Shown here piece by piece: positions 10,963 to 22,564 of a stretch of DNA of 64,000 nucleotides. The translations under genes were made by a program, and so were the position numbers. The stretch spans positions 682,001 to 746,000 of the forward strand of contig WION01000003.1 in NCBI GenBank assembly GCA_015039365.1. The letters are read 5' to 3'. The DNA is from Amanita rubescens. Lineage: Eukaryota > Basidiomycota > Agaricomycetes > Agaricales > Amanitaceae. The stretch's first letter is position 1; the number at the start of each line of letters is the position of its first letter. The notes under the pieces are model-generated. The model was not told the DNA's origin, made no database searches, and was given only the letters and a program-made list of their open reading frames with translations.

Positions 10963-12516
10963 ATGTCAAAACACCAGTCTCCGCCCGCCCTGCGCCTGAG
11001 CTGGATCCTCAGGGCTCCAGACACCCGCCATGACGAGGATCTTGGTTTTGGGAATGAGAGCACTCCCAGCGTACCCTCTGTGTGGGGCGTACCGCTCAAG
11101 TACATCTCGTAAGTTTACTAGCCCTGCACGCCATGTCCCCGTCGTGTTAATATATGCCCCGTTCAGCCTGGTGACCTTGGCCGTTCAAAATTCAGCGCTC
11201 ACTCTCATCATGCATTATTCGCGTATATCGACCCCTCCATCACGCGCTTATTCTGCCGCAACAGCCGTTCTCATGAATGAGATTCTGAAGGGCCTGATAT
11301 CTCTCACCATCGCCTTCGCACGTATCGACCCCGTCATTTATGCCCATGATTCGGCGCAGGCACCTTATCACGTCCTGGTTGGCCGTTTTGATCCTAGATC
11401 GGTGTCCTACCGCCTCCGTAAGCTATTCAAAGACATATTCAGTCCAGATTGTTGGAAGCTTTCAATACCTGCTATATTATATGGCAAGTTTTCCTCCATT
11501 CACTGGTCTGCGTACTGACTTCGTAATGCCTCTAGTTATCCAAAATAATCTACAGTATGTAGCAGCGTCTAACTTGGACGCCGCTACGTTTCAAGTTACA
11601 TACCAGATGAAGATTTTGACCACAGCAGGCTTCTCTGTCTTATTACTACGACGCAAACTATTTCCGAGTCAATGGCTGGCCCTTTTCTTCCTTGCTATTG
11701 GTGTTGGAGTTGTCCAACTACAAGCTACTACATCCAGGAAGATCATTCCTGCGACAAGTTCCTCCCCCCTGGAGGAATCATTCGCCATGAATGGTTTGAA
11801 GGGTTTTGCCGCTGTAGCTCTCGCATGCTTCACTTCAGGCCTGGCAGGCGTTTACTTTGAAATGGTGCTTAAAAATTCTCAGGCTGACCTCTGGGTTCGC
11901 AACGTTCAGCTCTCCCTCTTCTCCCTTCTTCCCGCTATGGCCCCCGTTCTTATATCACACGCGCAAAACGCAGGGTCAGGATTAGATGCGACAGCGTCTG
12001 ATTGGTTTTCAACCTTATTTCGTAACTTTGGCCCCTGGGCGTGGGCAACGGTGGCAGTCCAGGTACTTGGTGGACTTCGTGACAGCGATGGTCATCAAAT
12101 ATTCCGACAACATCCTGAAAGGCTTTGCAACAAGCCTCAGCATTGTCCTGTCGTTCCTGGCTTCCATTGCCCTTTTCGACTTTACCCTCACGGCTACTTT
12201 CATCATTGGTTCTACGACTGTCCTCGGTGCAACTTGGCTTTACAACCAGCCACCAAAGCGTACCGTCAGTAACTTGACCATCGCGCTGTCAGCCAAGGAC
12301 CCCACAGGATGGCACGTTCCCCTTTCGGCTTCCCGTAACGAAAAAGTCAAGGATGACCCGTTTTCTCCCCGAAGTGCAACACCTGCACCAACGAAGCCCG
12401 ATTTATCCGCTGTTTCGTCATCCAGCTCTCTGTGGTCGTTACTTTCCACGCCACCAGATTCCTCAGGGTCTACGGATTCCGGCGATGCCACCCGACCAGA
12501 TACTATCTATCCGTGA
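10963..12516 (+). CDS. Nucleotide-sugar transporter (SLC35A / UDP-galactose or UDP-GlcNAc type), with apparent +1 frameshift
   Basis: Golgi/ER multi-span carrier exchanging nucleotide sugars for nucleotide monophosphates. Exons 10963-11108, 11167-11483 and 11536-12516 read [25 protein letters not shown], then [24 protein letters not shown], the family signature. Later come [14 protein letters not shown] and [14 protein letters not shown]. The second intron (11484-11535) begins GCAAGT and ends TAG, a GC-AG intron; no GT donor fits. In exon 3 the conserved run QVLGGL ends in one frame and [11 protein letters not shown] starts in the next, directly adjoining. One base (near 12078) has to be skipped to join them. 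This may be an assembly insertion or a real mutation. The C-terminal ~70 residues are Ser/Pro-rich and cytosolic-looking. Confidence 0.88.
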
Positions 12517-12856
12517 TACAGCGGTTGAACAAGCGCTTGACTATGGACCTGGTCTTTTTTTAATTTTATTTAGCCATGTCTTGCGATGGTCGATATACTT
12601 ATGTCATTTGCTATACCCTTGATGGTAGACTCCATACGACGAAATATTTACCGGACAATCTTCCCTCCACTATGCACAGCGACATGTTTGAGAATACAAA
12701 ACGTATACGTCTACATCAAAGATAATAACCGTACATCAATCTATATACAATATCCAAACTCCCTGTCACTGACTAGGGACGTGAAAAATTTGCTCAACTT
12801 GTCTCAAGGCCTCGTTTGATTGCTGAGATGTTAAGATTAGTTACGTCCTGAAGGGA
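12517..12856. other. Convergent intergenic spacer
   Basis: 340 bases between the stops of the nucleotide-sugar transporter (plus) and the transhydrogenase (minus). It is A/T-rich and probably holds both 3' UTRs. I see no gene, repeat or RNA in it. Confidence 0.5.
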
Positions 12857-15800
12857 CTAGCATAGATACTGCATACCATCGCATGTGTCTTTGGCGTCAC
12901 CGAACAACATCTTGGTTCCTGGCATGTAGAACATAGGGTTCGGCACGTCCGCTGTCAATGACAAATGTTGATCAGCCGCATAGATCGTGACACTGTCCGG
13001 AACGCACCATAGCCGCTCGATAATCCTCGCTTCATGACAATCACCTGCTTGCTCTTCCATGCATGCAAAACCGGCATGCCCTGTTCACAAGACATTTGTC
13101 ATGGAGTATTTATAGTTAACGTTCGTTTACGTACAGCAATTGCAGAACCAGGCTCCAACGCTATAGGATTGACTGTGTCATTGGCCCCAATGACAAGTGT
13201 GAGATCAGTATCCTTAAAGTCGTCATTTATCTCATCCATTTCAAAGACGACTGTATCGTAATTTGAGTACACGTGGACACGTTCCTGTGGCGTGACTTAC
13301 TGTCATATGGCACTGAGGCTTCGGCTAGCAGAACGTTACATTGCCCTGGCATGCGGCCAGCGACAGGGTGAATAGCAAACTGTATATCACATTTAGCTCA
13401 TGACAAACATCGCAGTCATTTTTCTCTGACGTACTCTGACATTGATTCCTTTTTTCCGTAACATGGCTGTGATCTCCGAAATGGCATATTGTGCTTTCGC
13501 GACAGCCATTCCATACCCAACCACCTACGATAGATTAGTCAAGAGCAACGAAACGGAGTTTCATCAGCCGCACCAGAATCACACTATCAGCATTGGCTAG
13601 GGCCTCGACCGTCTCATCTACACTCGTTTGAGTTATCGTTCCTTCAATTTTATGCGTCTCCTGTGTCGCCGATGAACTGATGCCGCCAAACAGGACGTTT
13701 ATGAGGGAGCGATTCATGGCGGCGCACTGCAAAAGTAATCAGCATATCTCTAGATACATACGCCGTCCTTACCATAATGTAGGACAGAATCGAACCGCTG
13801 ACACCTATAAGAGACCCTACAGTCACCAGAAGTGGATTATCAAGCATAAAGCCTGGAAACGATCATTGTTACCATTGTATACTCAAAGGCATTTGTCTTG
13901 CTTACCTTCAGCAACCAGCGCGAAGCCTCTAAAAATATATTGTAAGCTTTAATATAAAGTACATGGATAATCTGACGTACGAGTAAGCATTGAGCACCGT
14001 GATAACGACCGCTGGGGGAGGTCTAAGCACATCTACTCGGCCAGACGTAAGGGAATACGCACGCATATCGGCTCCTCCAATGGCAGCAGTTGTTGTAAAA
14101 CCCTTAATAAAGCTTAGTAGGGTGCTTGCACCAAGGTATGACGCTGCCACAAGTGGCGTGCCAACACCCATGGAAAGGAATCCTGCCATGGTCACCGCAT
14201 TTGCTCCCAAGAGAGAAGCGTTGATGAGATGTTTGCCAGGTAAATTAAGCGGCTTGGAGGACATCCTTCCGGCCAATTTAAAAAACGCGACCAGTGAGCC
14301 GGTGAAAGTTATACCACCTATAATAATTTCAGCTCATATGAACGTGAAATTTGTCGCGGGGCAAACCTATCACAACTCCCAGGTAGGCGGTTATTAAATG
14401 AAGGCTTGATGCGTGACCGAGGTCTTGCAATACGCTGCCAATGCTAGTCACAACGGCAGACAGACCTACGATGGAATGCAGAAGAGCAACTGTCTGGGGC
14501 AACTCCGTCGCTGTCACGCGCCTGCCGATTACGGTACCGAGAAGTCCTCCTGCTGCAGCGACACCGGCAAATTGGCAGAGAGTGTGAGTTGGGAAACCAA
14601 CGGCAGCCAGCGAAGCCAATATGCCAGAACCCACTCCTAGAATGCCCCACAGATTGCCTTGCCTAGCTGTTGTCTGCGAGGCTAAACCGGACAGTGATCC
14701 TGAGGCAAAAGTTAGTGGCACAAATACAGAAACATACAGTCACTAGATATACCGATACAAAGAACGCTGCTAGTGAGGTAACCAGCCTGAACTAGCCCAG
14801 ACATGCCAGTGCTTGCGGCAGCCAAGAAACCACCTGTGAATATAACAGCGGGTATCGAATATAACCAGGAATATTCAGGAGGGTCACTAGGGCCTGTGTG
14901 ACGTTCAGCGTCCACCTTGACGTCGGAAGGTTATCAGAACGCACGCTTGAACATGTCCAACATGCGTTTGGTGATGACGAAACCACCAGCAACATTAACG
15001 CTGGCAAGTAACACAGCCAAGGCTCCAAGTACTTGTGGTATAGTGCCAGGGAAATATCCACCACCCATGATGAAAAGACCGCCAATTCCGACCATTCCCG
15101 ATATCGCATTGGTCACACTCATGAGCGGTGAATGCAAGGCTGGTGCAACACCCCATACTACTCTAAGGCACGCAAATTAGAAAGATGCGCGGCGAGAGAT
15201 AAAGCATACACTCACCTATATCCCACTAGTCCGGCAAGACCAAAGGTAAAGAAATTGTCCATGAAAGCCATTCCAGTTGCCTTCCCTAGTGCAATAGTGC
15301 TACCCATTCCTCCGGTAACGATAGCTACCTCACGACAAGCCTTTTGCCATGGAGTAATAGCCAATGTTTCCGTTGTCGCCTCTTTGGGTGTGGGTGGAGC
15401 TGTGACAGGGGGAGGCATTGCACGAGGCACTGGGGGAAGAGGAACTCCTTCGTGTAAGACGATGGCACCCCGCACAACCTCATCTTCTAGGTCAATCTTA
15501 AACTTTCCTTCACCTCCCATGGACAAGAGAAATTTGGAAATATTGTTTGAGTAAAGCGTAGATGACTGAGTTGGTAGCCGTGATGGAAGGTCCGTGTAGC
15601 CTAAAGAGAGTCAACGATGTGGATACGCAAAGTTCTGAATCCTATACCGATGATTGTAACACCATTTTGAACGTGAACATGTCCTGGTCTCGTGGCTTCA
15701 CAATTGCCGCCAGCTTCTGCCGCAAGATCAACTATGACAGATCCATGTTTCATGGCCGCAACCATTTCATTGGTGATTAGCTTCGGTGCAGGCTTCCCTG

Positions 15801-17196
15801 GTACTAGTGCCTGCAACAATTTAGAAACTTATGGATAATATTGTTCGAGGCCTACCGTCGTAATGACAATGTCAACGTCCTTGCATTGCTCTAGGAACAG
15901 TGCCATTTCAGCTGCAATGAACTCCTTGGACATGACTTTTGCGTAGCCGCCACCTCCACTACCATCCTCCTGAACCGTTACCTCGAGAAACTCGGCACCT
16001 AATGATTGTACTTGCTCCCGAGCAGCTGACCGTGTATCAAATCCGCGTACGATAGCTCCAAGCCTTCGCGCCTAAGCAAAAATATTGATCGACTCCTGAC
16101 CTTAAGACATAGTGACTGAACTCACGGTGGCGATTGCACTCAAACCCGCAACTCCTGCACCGATTATAAGAACTTTACCAGGAGGGATCTAAGACAATTT
16201 TAAAGCGTATATCAAGTCGATGTGAGGTCGACAAACCTTTCTAACGCAACGCAGGTAGTCAAAAATCAGTAATAAAATACCTTACGGTCTCACCCAGCCG
16301 CCGTGACCTGTCCAGTGAGAAATCTTCCGAAGTGGTTAGAGGCCTCTAAGACGGCCTTGTAACCTGCAATGTTAGTCATAGAACTGGGCACAATAAACGA
16401 CATGCTGAGTAGAAAAGACTAATACGAATCCACCTTAGTGCATCGAAAGCCTGGGCACGCGAGATTCTTGGTATCATATCCATCTATAACAGTTTAGAAT
16501 TCTTCTGGAGGACAAAAATAGGTAAACTCACCTGCAAAGGCATTGACTCTCCGGGAAGCCAGGGTATCCACAATTGCCTTGTTTTGCGCGGGATAAAGGA
16601 ACGAAACGATGGTGCTGCCTTCTTTAATATGCCTTGCCTTCTTCATCCAATAGTGGGGGACGAACTTTGAGCATGATATCTGTCATGCCCAACAACTCCT
16701 GGCGATTCACCAGAGTTGCACCTGCGGCAACGTACTGCTCATCTGGAAATTGCGCTTCTTTACCGGCATCTTTCTCGACCAAAACACGTGAAAATCCTTT
16801 CTTGAGCAACATGGAGGTGCTCTGAGGCGAGAGGGCGACGCGACGTTCATTCCGGAAATAGTTCCCGTGGTATACCGATGGTCAACGACGAGTAAGGAGT
16901 ACTCGTCACCTCCTTTGCTGATGTATCCTTGTTCAACAGATGCGAAGTAGCGCTGAAATATCGATAGCCTACGAAACACAGCAGATGAGATGGAGTGTAA
17001 GATAGATTGGACCGAACAGCACCTGGTCTTTTCAGAACAGGCCAAGAAGGCGATAGCGGCTGCCATTCGAGGCCATTGGGAGTATAACGGACGGCCTGCA
17101 AGGCATGTTGCCGCCGTGCTAGAAAGGGGGAAGATACGGGGACGTGGAGATTGGTTTTGTTGACGGGGATAACCGTCGTTGAAGGATTCCCCACAT
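12857..17196 (-). CDS. NNT: Mitochondrial proton-translocating NAD(P) transhydrogenase, with three apparent +1 shifts near the 5' end
   Basis: Inner-membrane enzyme passing hydride from NADH to NADP+ while moving protons. Order seen: a likely mitochondrial presequence from ATG 17196 ([11 protein letters not shown]), the NAD-binding alanine-dehydrogenase-like domain ([48 protein letters not shown]), a multi-span membrane domain (about 15500-13700), and the NADP-binding domain ([45 protein letters not shown]). The end, DGMQYLC, is slightly unlike relatives. Most introns are 45-60 bases. One exon is only 4 bases long (16237-16240). Conserved text is continuous only if single bases near 16852, 16632 and 16532 are skipped, so the published frame may be wrong or this allele damaged. 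Confidence 0.93.
16237..16240 (-). other. 4-base microexon (AAAG) in the transhydrogenase gene
   Basis: The upstream exon ends in GG at 16294 before GTGAGA, the first intron ends TTAG at 16241, then AAAG, then GTTTGT opens a second intron that ends TTAG at 16189. Joining GG+A, AAG, ATC gives TAAGKIPPGKV, the expected conserved passage before the NAD-binding loop. Flanking introns are 53 and 48 bases. Confidence 0.6.
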
Positions 17197-17306
17197 TGCC
17201 CTATATCACTCCGGTCCGGCAGGTTACACGCGCTTCTGAAGGCTTCTGATTTCAAAGAATCAATTGATCAATCGATCATGTTCAAATACTGGCTTCTACC
17301 TGACTA

Positions 17307-18515
17307 CTAAGTGGTACTGATCTCGCGCTCCAGTTTAATCAGCTCTTGCACATAAACATGATTCCACAGTTTTTCCGTTTCATCGATATTCATCGCAGGC
17401 AAGGGTCTCCTAGGGACACCACCATAACCATGCAACCTCTCAAGTATCGCCTTTGTGCCAGCGATCGATGCCTTTGCCATAATATGATCCGCTTGCGCTA
17501 TTATTCCTTGTAGACGCTGTACTTCGGGCAGTACGCTAGGGCTTCTTTTCGCTTCTTCCGATAGCTTGTATAGCAAGCAAATCGAATGCTGACAGTGGTT
17601 TATGAATGGCATCTTTGAATAAGATGATTGAAACAAACCGGTGCAATGTTTGCAAGGCCCGTGATGGCGCCGTGCGCAGTTTGAAAACGCGGATGGCAAG
17701 ATGAAATCGGAGTAACCTCCTAAAACTAGGAAGGGTGCAGATGGCCTCTTTCGCGGGTGTAGGATGTCAAAATCCGCATTGGAAACGATGGCAGCAATCC
17801 TCGTCAATTTCCCGACATTACCGCATCTGTTAATCCGTCATTGTCTGTGAGGCCCCCCATGTGAGGATGAGAAACACACGTCAGTTTCACGCCACAGATG
17901 TTGGGACATTCGGAAGCTAGCTCAGTTATAATGTTGGAATCCAAGTCGATACCTCCGCTCGCTCCGGGATCTAACAACTAAATGAGTTGGATTCAGGGGA
18001 ATGACATAGACTCACAGTTGTATATCATGACAGGAATGGGACTATTTTCTGCCAGTTCCTTCCAATAAGCCTTTAACGCTGATTTATTCGCGGCCAACGC
18101 GCCAGCGAAATAACCACTGGCAATAATAAGAGCATAATCGGCTCCTACCGCTGCAGCCTGTCTTGTCAACTGCAGGGTTTCTCGTGTACTACCTGCGCCT
18201 GTCCCAACTATGATCGGAACTGTTGTCAGACCTACATTGTCAAGGGCTCTCCGTGCAGCGTGTACGAGTTCTGTGCGCTCCGCCTGCGATAGATGTATGG
18301 ACTCTCCCATGGTTCCAGCTATGACTGGACCTGCACCTGCGAGGGCCACACGGGTGACATGTTTTTCAAACGTCGGAATATCTGGACATCGCCTGAGGAG
18401 GGGTGGGATTTAATTCAAAAGGTGGAAACAAACCTAGGTCCTCAGACTCTGAAAGAAAGAAGGTTGGAACAGGCGCATAAATTCCAGGCATAAGAGGCCT
18501 TGAAGCCTCGTCCAT
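17307..18515 (-). CDS. Dihydrodipicolinate synthase-family class I aldolase (possibly 4-hydroxy-2-oxoglutarate aldolase), apparent +1 shift
   Basis: TIM-barrel lyase of the DapA/HOGA1 family. Exons give MDEASRPLMPGIYAPVPTFF, DIPTFEKHV, the pyruvate-binding GTMGES, the Tyr of YNYPGAS, and GVKLTCGN with the Schiff-base Lys. Late residues include FVLGG-like FLVLGGYSD. In the exon around 17680 the expected AHGAITGLANIAP lies one frame away from the preceding LPSAFSN: at AAC-T-GCG one base near 17678 has to be skipped (or two bases are missing), after which the next splice is in frame. Fungi do not use DapA for lysine, so a catabolic aldolase role is more likely. In-frame ATGs also exist at 18536 and 18668; the latter would add a basic N-terminal extension, perhaps a mitochondrial presequence. 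Confidence 0.85.
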
Positions 18516-18705
18516 GTCAAACCCGCGGGATGGCATTGAACGGCGTTGAGGCTGCTGGCCATGCCTTTGTAGTAGCAGTCTCGGACCGGGAAGCGGCCCG
18601 AATGGTGGGCCGGCGGTACGGAGGCAAGCCGACGCACTATAGTCACGGACGCACGCACAAAAAATCACAGCATAGCAAGTCTGGCCCAGAATCGTTTATC
18701 CTGAA

Positions 18706-19852
18706 CTAACTAACCAACTCCAGTCTATCCATGACCTGTCGCTCCCACTCGGCGAAACCATCTGCGTCCGGTTCTCCAGGATCAGCCAATGCCCTCTCAA
18801 ACACCGTCCAAGGAACACAGGGCCGATCATCTTCCCCACTAGGTTCCAAGGCAAAGCGCCCTTGGCGTGTCCGCATCAGAGTCACAACGTGACCAGCCGA
18901 ACCTAGAGCATGCGCGAGGTCATGAACGACGGACCTTACGTACGTTCCGCTTGATACTCTCATTTTCAGGACAAACGCGATGGGGACATCTGTCTCTGGC
19001 GCCAGATCTACCTTGTCCTCAACGCTCGCGTCTTTCTCGACGCCTCGTAATGCTTTCTCGAGCGCCTTTTTCTCGTCATCGCTGAAAACCTTCGATGGCC
19101 ACCGGTATTGATGCTCGGTGCCTTTCCACTCAAGCAATTCAAGCGAATGGATTTTGACAGTCCGGGCCTCGATTGGGCGAGGAAGTGGAATGCCTCGACG
19201 AGCATACTCATATAGTGGTTTACCATCCATCTTCAATGCAGAGAAGCTATGTTATCTATTAGCAAACGCAATAACCACAGACAAAGGTACAGACATAGGG
19301 GGTGTCTGTTGTATTTCTCCTATGAACTGGGAAAGCGCAGACTCGACGCTCTCCTTCGTAACATGATGCCAAGGGGCGATTCGAACCCTTGCTCCTTCGC
19401 TATCATAAGAATCGGTTTCACAGCCGAGCAGACAAGTCGTTTGATATTCCTAATGACCAACTCGACATGTAAAGAGCATGCTTCCCTTGCGGCTTGATTA
19501 CCTTTTCACAATCAAGGAATTGACTGAGTTTTTTGGTCCCCTTTCCGACGCCGACAACTTTCGTTGTTCATGAGAAAATAGTGGGTTTAGCTTTGGAGTA
19601 GAACGAACCAAGGACTCCATCTGCAAGGGGATCTAGCGTCCCACCCTGGCCGATTTTAACTGTGTCTCCACCACGCTTGCTTTTATTCCGAACATCGTGA
19701 ACCTTGTCTAGCTTGTCTTCGTGAACAAACAGGGAGGATCTTCCAACCAGTTTTTTCATTTCATTGATAATAGACATGCTGGTAGGTCCCGACGGCTTGA
19801 CAACGCCGAACAACGCTGATACAGGCAGCGATTTGATAGGTACTTTTGGCAT
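18706..19852 (-). CDS. PUS4: tRNA pseudouridine-55 synthase (TruB/Pus4 family)
   Basis: Converts uridine 55 in the T loop of tRNA to pseudouridine. The N-terminal exon reads ALFGVVKPSGPTSMSIINEMK and GQGGTLDPLADGVL, with the catalytic Asp in TLDPLA. Next come VGVGKGTKKL, LGCETDSYDSEG, FSALKMDGKPLYEYARRG and the C-terminal FVLKMRVSSGTYVRSVVHDLAHALG, all in family order. Three introns of about 50 bases split it. The start is taken at ATG 19852 (MPKVPIKSLPVS); the frame is open to 19903 but without a further conserved segment. A charged insert (EKKALEKALRGVEKD) lies before the last motif. Confidence 0.93.
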
Positions 19853-20497
19853 CGTTTCAAAATATAACTTGGCTATGGTTCTGTTAATGTTAAAACACTT
19901 CACGGAAAGAAAATGCGTTTGAACACATTACGTAAGCTAAATACATTCAGCGGCCAGCGGCCCGCGGCCTTCCGCACTGATCATGCTCTCTGGGCAAGTA
20001 TTACGGCTTTCCCAGAAAGTCTTCTGACCACTGACCAGCGAGCCAGCTCATCTCTTACCCTTCAGGCACCCCCTTACCAACACTACCTTTTCTATATCTG
20101 GAGAGGATTTCTCCTCATCAATAATGTCCAAGATGCACATGATCCTGATACGTCGCGGTGGAACTCACTCCCCATGGGCGAGGCACTGGCTGGCACTGGC
20201 AGCCGGCACAAAACTCATGATTTTAACGGCATACGGCACGCAAGAACACCATTTGATGTGAGTTTTTTCCCCCATTAGGCCCCACCAAGCCCTGTGCCAC
20301 TTTACGATTGGCATATAATCTTCTCAGCATTTTTATAAAAGAACTTGCTTCTCCGATCTTCTGGCACTCTGCTCTGTTAGGCACGTTCTGCAAAATCTCC
20401 GCCCTCAGATGTGAGAGTAAGAAAATGTCGTGCATCTCTTGACTAAACTTCCAAGCAGTGACAGCCGTTGGTCTGATAAAAGGGAAAGAGTGGAACT
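19853..20497. other. Intergenic region between divergent PUS4 and acyltransferase genes
   Basis: 645 bases upstream of two outward-facing genes. A 121-codon plus-strand frame at 19913-20278 and small minus frames are present, but they have no recognisable motif and no splice context. I treat the region as promoters and 5' UTRs. Confidence 0.4.
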
Positions 20498-22208
20498 ATG
20501 GCGAACGCTTGGATTCTTCATCACGGATCGTCAAGGGCTGGACGTACATATACCCGCCCCCTCGGAACAACAGAACTTGGATTTTACTGGGACAGCCTGT
20601 TCAACGGAACAGCTGATACCGTGCACCACGCAGTAATTGAGGTAGCTACCCAGAGCATAGGAGAATCATCTGTATTCGAAAAAGCCTGGATTGATTTAAA
20701 ACGAAAATATCCGCTTCTTGGGGCAAACCTTGAAGAACAGGGCAACGATAGGCGACATGTCAACTTTATAGTCAATGATCTTGACCTGGGACGACTGAGC
20801 CCAGGCGAAGTCGAGCTTCTGCATGTCTCCTCAGATAAAGAAGTGCAGGATTTCATAGACAAACTCGTGAACGGGAAACGACGTCTATCTAATCAGCTAC
20901 TTGCTCGACTATTCGTCCTGGTCCAGGATGTCTGTCGATACCACATCCTTATCCATGCCGCCCATTGCATCACAGATGGGATGTCAAACCTTAACATTAT
21001 TCGAACTTTACTGGAAGACTTATCTTCACTCGAATATCGTAGAGCATTCAGTCTCGAAGAGCGCCTGGCATTAGCCACGGCGCCGGAAGACCTATCGCCT
21101 GTTGCCAAGCGACCCCGTCCAGTGCAAAGATGGCATCGTGTAATGGGACATGTTATCTTGTCATTAAGAATGAAAAACTTAGTTGTCAGTTCTATTAATC
21201 GCGGGCATTGGATAAGCTGATGGACGAGCTCACAGGGCGGTCATACGCTCCCCAGAACGTATTCCACAGTCACTAGAGCTACTCCTGCTGTATCCGGTGT
21301 AATAAGGCACTTCTTCACCGAAGCAGAGTCATCTATCATAATGAAAAGTTGCAAAAAGTTAGGACTCACGTTGAACAATGTTCTTCCTATACTAGGACAG
21401 GTCGCACTTACTCGTTTGCTATGTCGACGATATATCCGAGGAGATATCGATGCCGAAGAGTGGGAGTTTAGGAAAAAGGAACCAATGGTGACTGCAGGAC
21501 CTTTGAACCTAAGGCCATTCCTCGATAGGCAATGGCGTGACGGTGGGGGAGCATCAAATGTCGGCCTATCTATCAGCTTCTTTTTTTACCGGCTGCCGTT
21601 CATGCCACTTGGCGCAGCGCGTCGTATTGTACCTGGCGACAAGCTTCCAACTTACGCCGCCTTGCTTTCTCCTGGTCGGTTTTTGTTGCGATCCCAATCG
21701 CTTAAGAAGCAAGCCGTTCAATCAATGGAACATCCTCTATTCAATGAGATAGCCTGGGCCCATATGCCAGCGAAGGCACGATCAGGAAGGGAAACAGCGT
21801 TAACTTGGATCAATGCACAGCCGCAGCACCGCGACGCAAGACCCATTCCTGTGTCGGCACAGAGCGATGGTGGCTGTCTCATCTCTCATGTAGCATCGGG
21901 TATTGGTAATGTTAGTCGACCATCTTGGTTCAGCGACTTTGACCAACATATTCCGCGTCCAGGTCGATAATATAGTGCCGCAGACGTATAACGGCCACCA
22001 GGCAAAAATCAAATTGTGTAAATCGGGAAGCGTGCTGCATTGCAGACCTGCGGAGTTGTACCTTGGATCGTCAACCTTCGGCAAAAAACTGACAATGGCT
22101 GTTTATTGGGACAAAAATGTGTACGATGAACCGACTGTTATAGAATGGCTAAGCGATGTGGTGGAGGCAGCTCGTCATTATTTAGGGCAAGATGCTGCAA
22201 AGTTGTAG
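20498..22208 (+). CDS. Condensation-domain/alcohol-acetyltransferase-like acyltransferase
   Basis: Chloramphenicol-acetyltransferase fold family that includes NRPS condensation domains and fungal O-acyltransferases. ATG 20498 opens MANAWILHHGSSRAG. The active-site motif HxxxDG is present as HCITDGMSN (about 20965), and the C-terminal half contains GGHTLPRTYSTVTR, PLNLRPFLD and a closing strand pair KKLTMAVYWDKNVYDEPTV. An intron 21196-21235 joins MKNL to GGHTL. Between 21870 and 21915 the frame changes; either an intron GTGGCT..TTAG is removed or a base near 21911 is surplus. Substrate unknown. No signal peptide or membrane span is seen. The neighbours do not form an obvious metabolite cluster. 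Confidence 0.72.
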
Positions 22209-22249
22209 TGACATAATAACAAGATATCTTTTTGCATCATATACGGAAG

Positions 22250-22476
22250 TATCCTACGCCTGGCAGATAACAGTGAGAGTAGGTCAGAATAAGCCTGCCA
22301 TGACTTGGATGGTCAGACGGCTCAATCAGGAGCTTGCACTAACTGATCGGCACTTCACAGTTGCCTCTTACATCGTCTTGGGCGAAGAACTGAAAACGAG
22401 TATTTATTGGGATAATGGACCTGGTGAGAGCAACCAAGAGGAAAAGACACTGCATAGTTGTACTGAGATGTTTTAA
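22250..22476 (+). pseudogene. Possible remnant of a second acyltransferase C-terminus
   Basis: Just past the acyltransferase stop, a plus frame ends in ASYIVLGEELKTSIYWDNGPGE. This resembles the end of the preceding gene (AELYLGSSTFGKKLTMAVYWDK) in order and spacing. No HxxxDG or other N-terminal part is present nearby, so it may be debris of a tandem duplication or an alternative last exon. The similarity is short and judged only by eye. Confidence 0.3.
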
Positions 22477-22564
22477 GATATACCGCACCACATGTCAATC
22501 AGCCTTCATGCAAAGGCCGTAGCATATACAGCGAGGCATTTGCATTTTCTCCCACATTCTCCAC

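Noticed and set aside
17080..17255. Longer minus frame starting MKSEAFRSACNLP upstream of the transhydrogenase
   Set aside because: It has no spliced link to the conserved enzyme in phase; ATG 17196 with two short introns does.
19370..19450. GGGCGATTCGAACCCTTGC resembles the complement of a tRNA T-arm/B box
   Set aside because: It lies inside the PUS4 coding exon (DSYDSEGARVRIAPW) and no cloverleaf or A box could be matched around it.
19913..20278. 121-codon plus-strand frame between PUS4 and the acyltransferase gene
   Set aside because: No domain, no splice support, and it sits in a promoter region; taken as chance.
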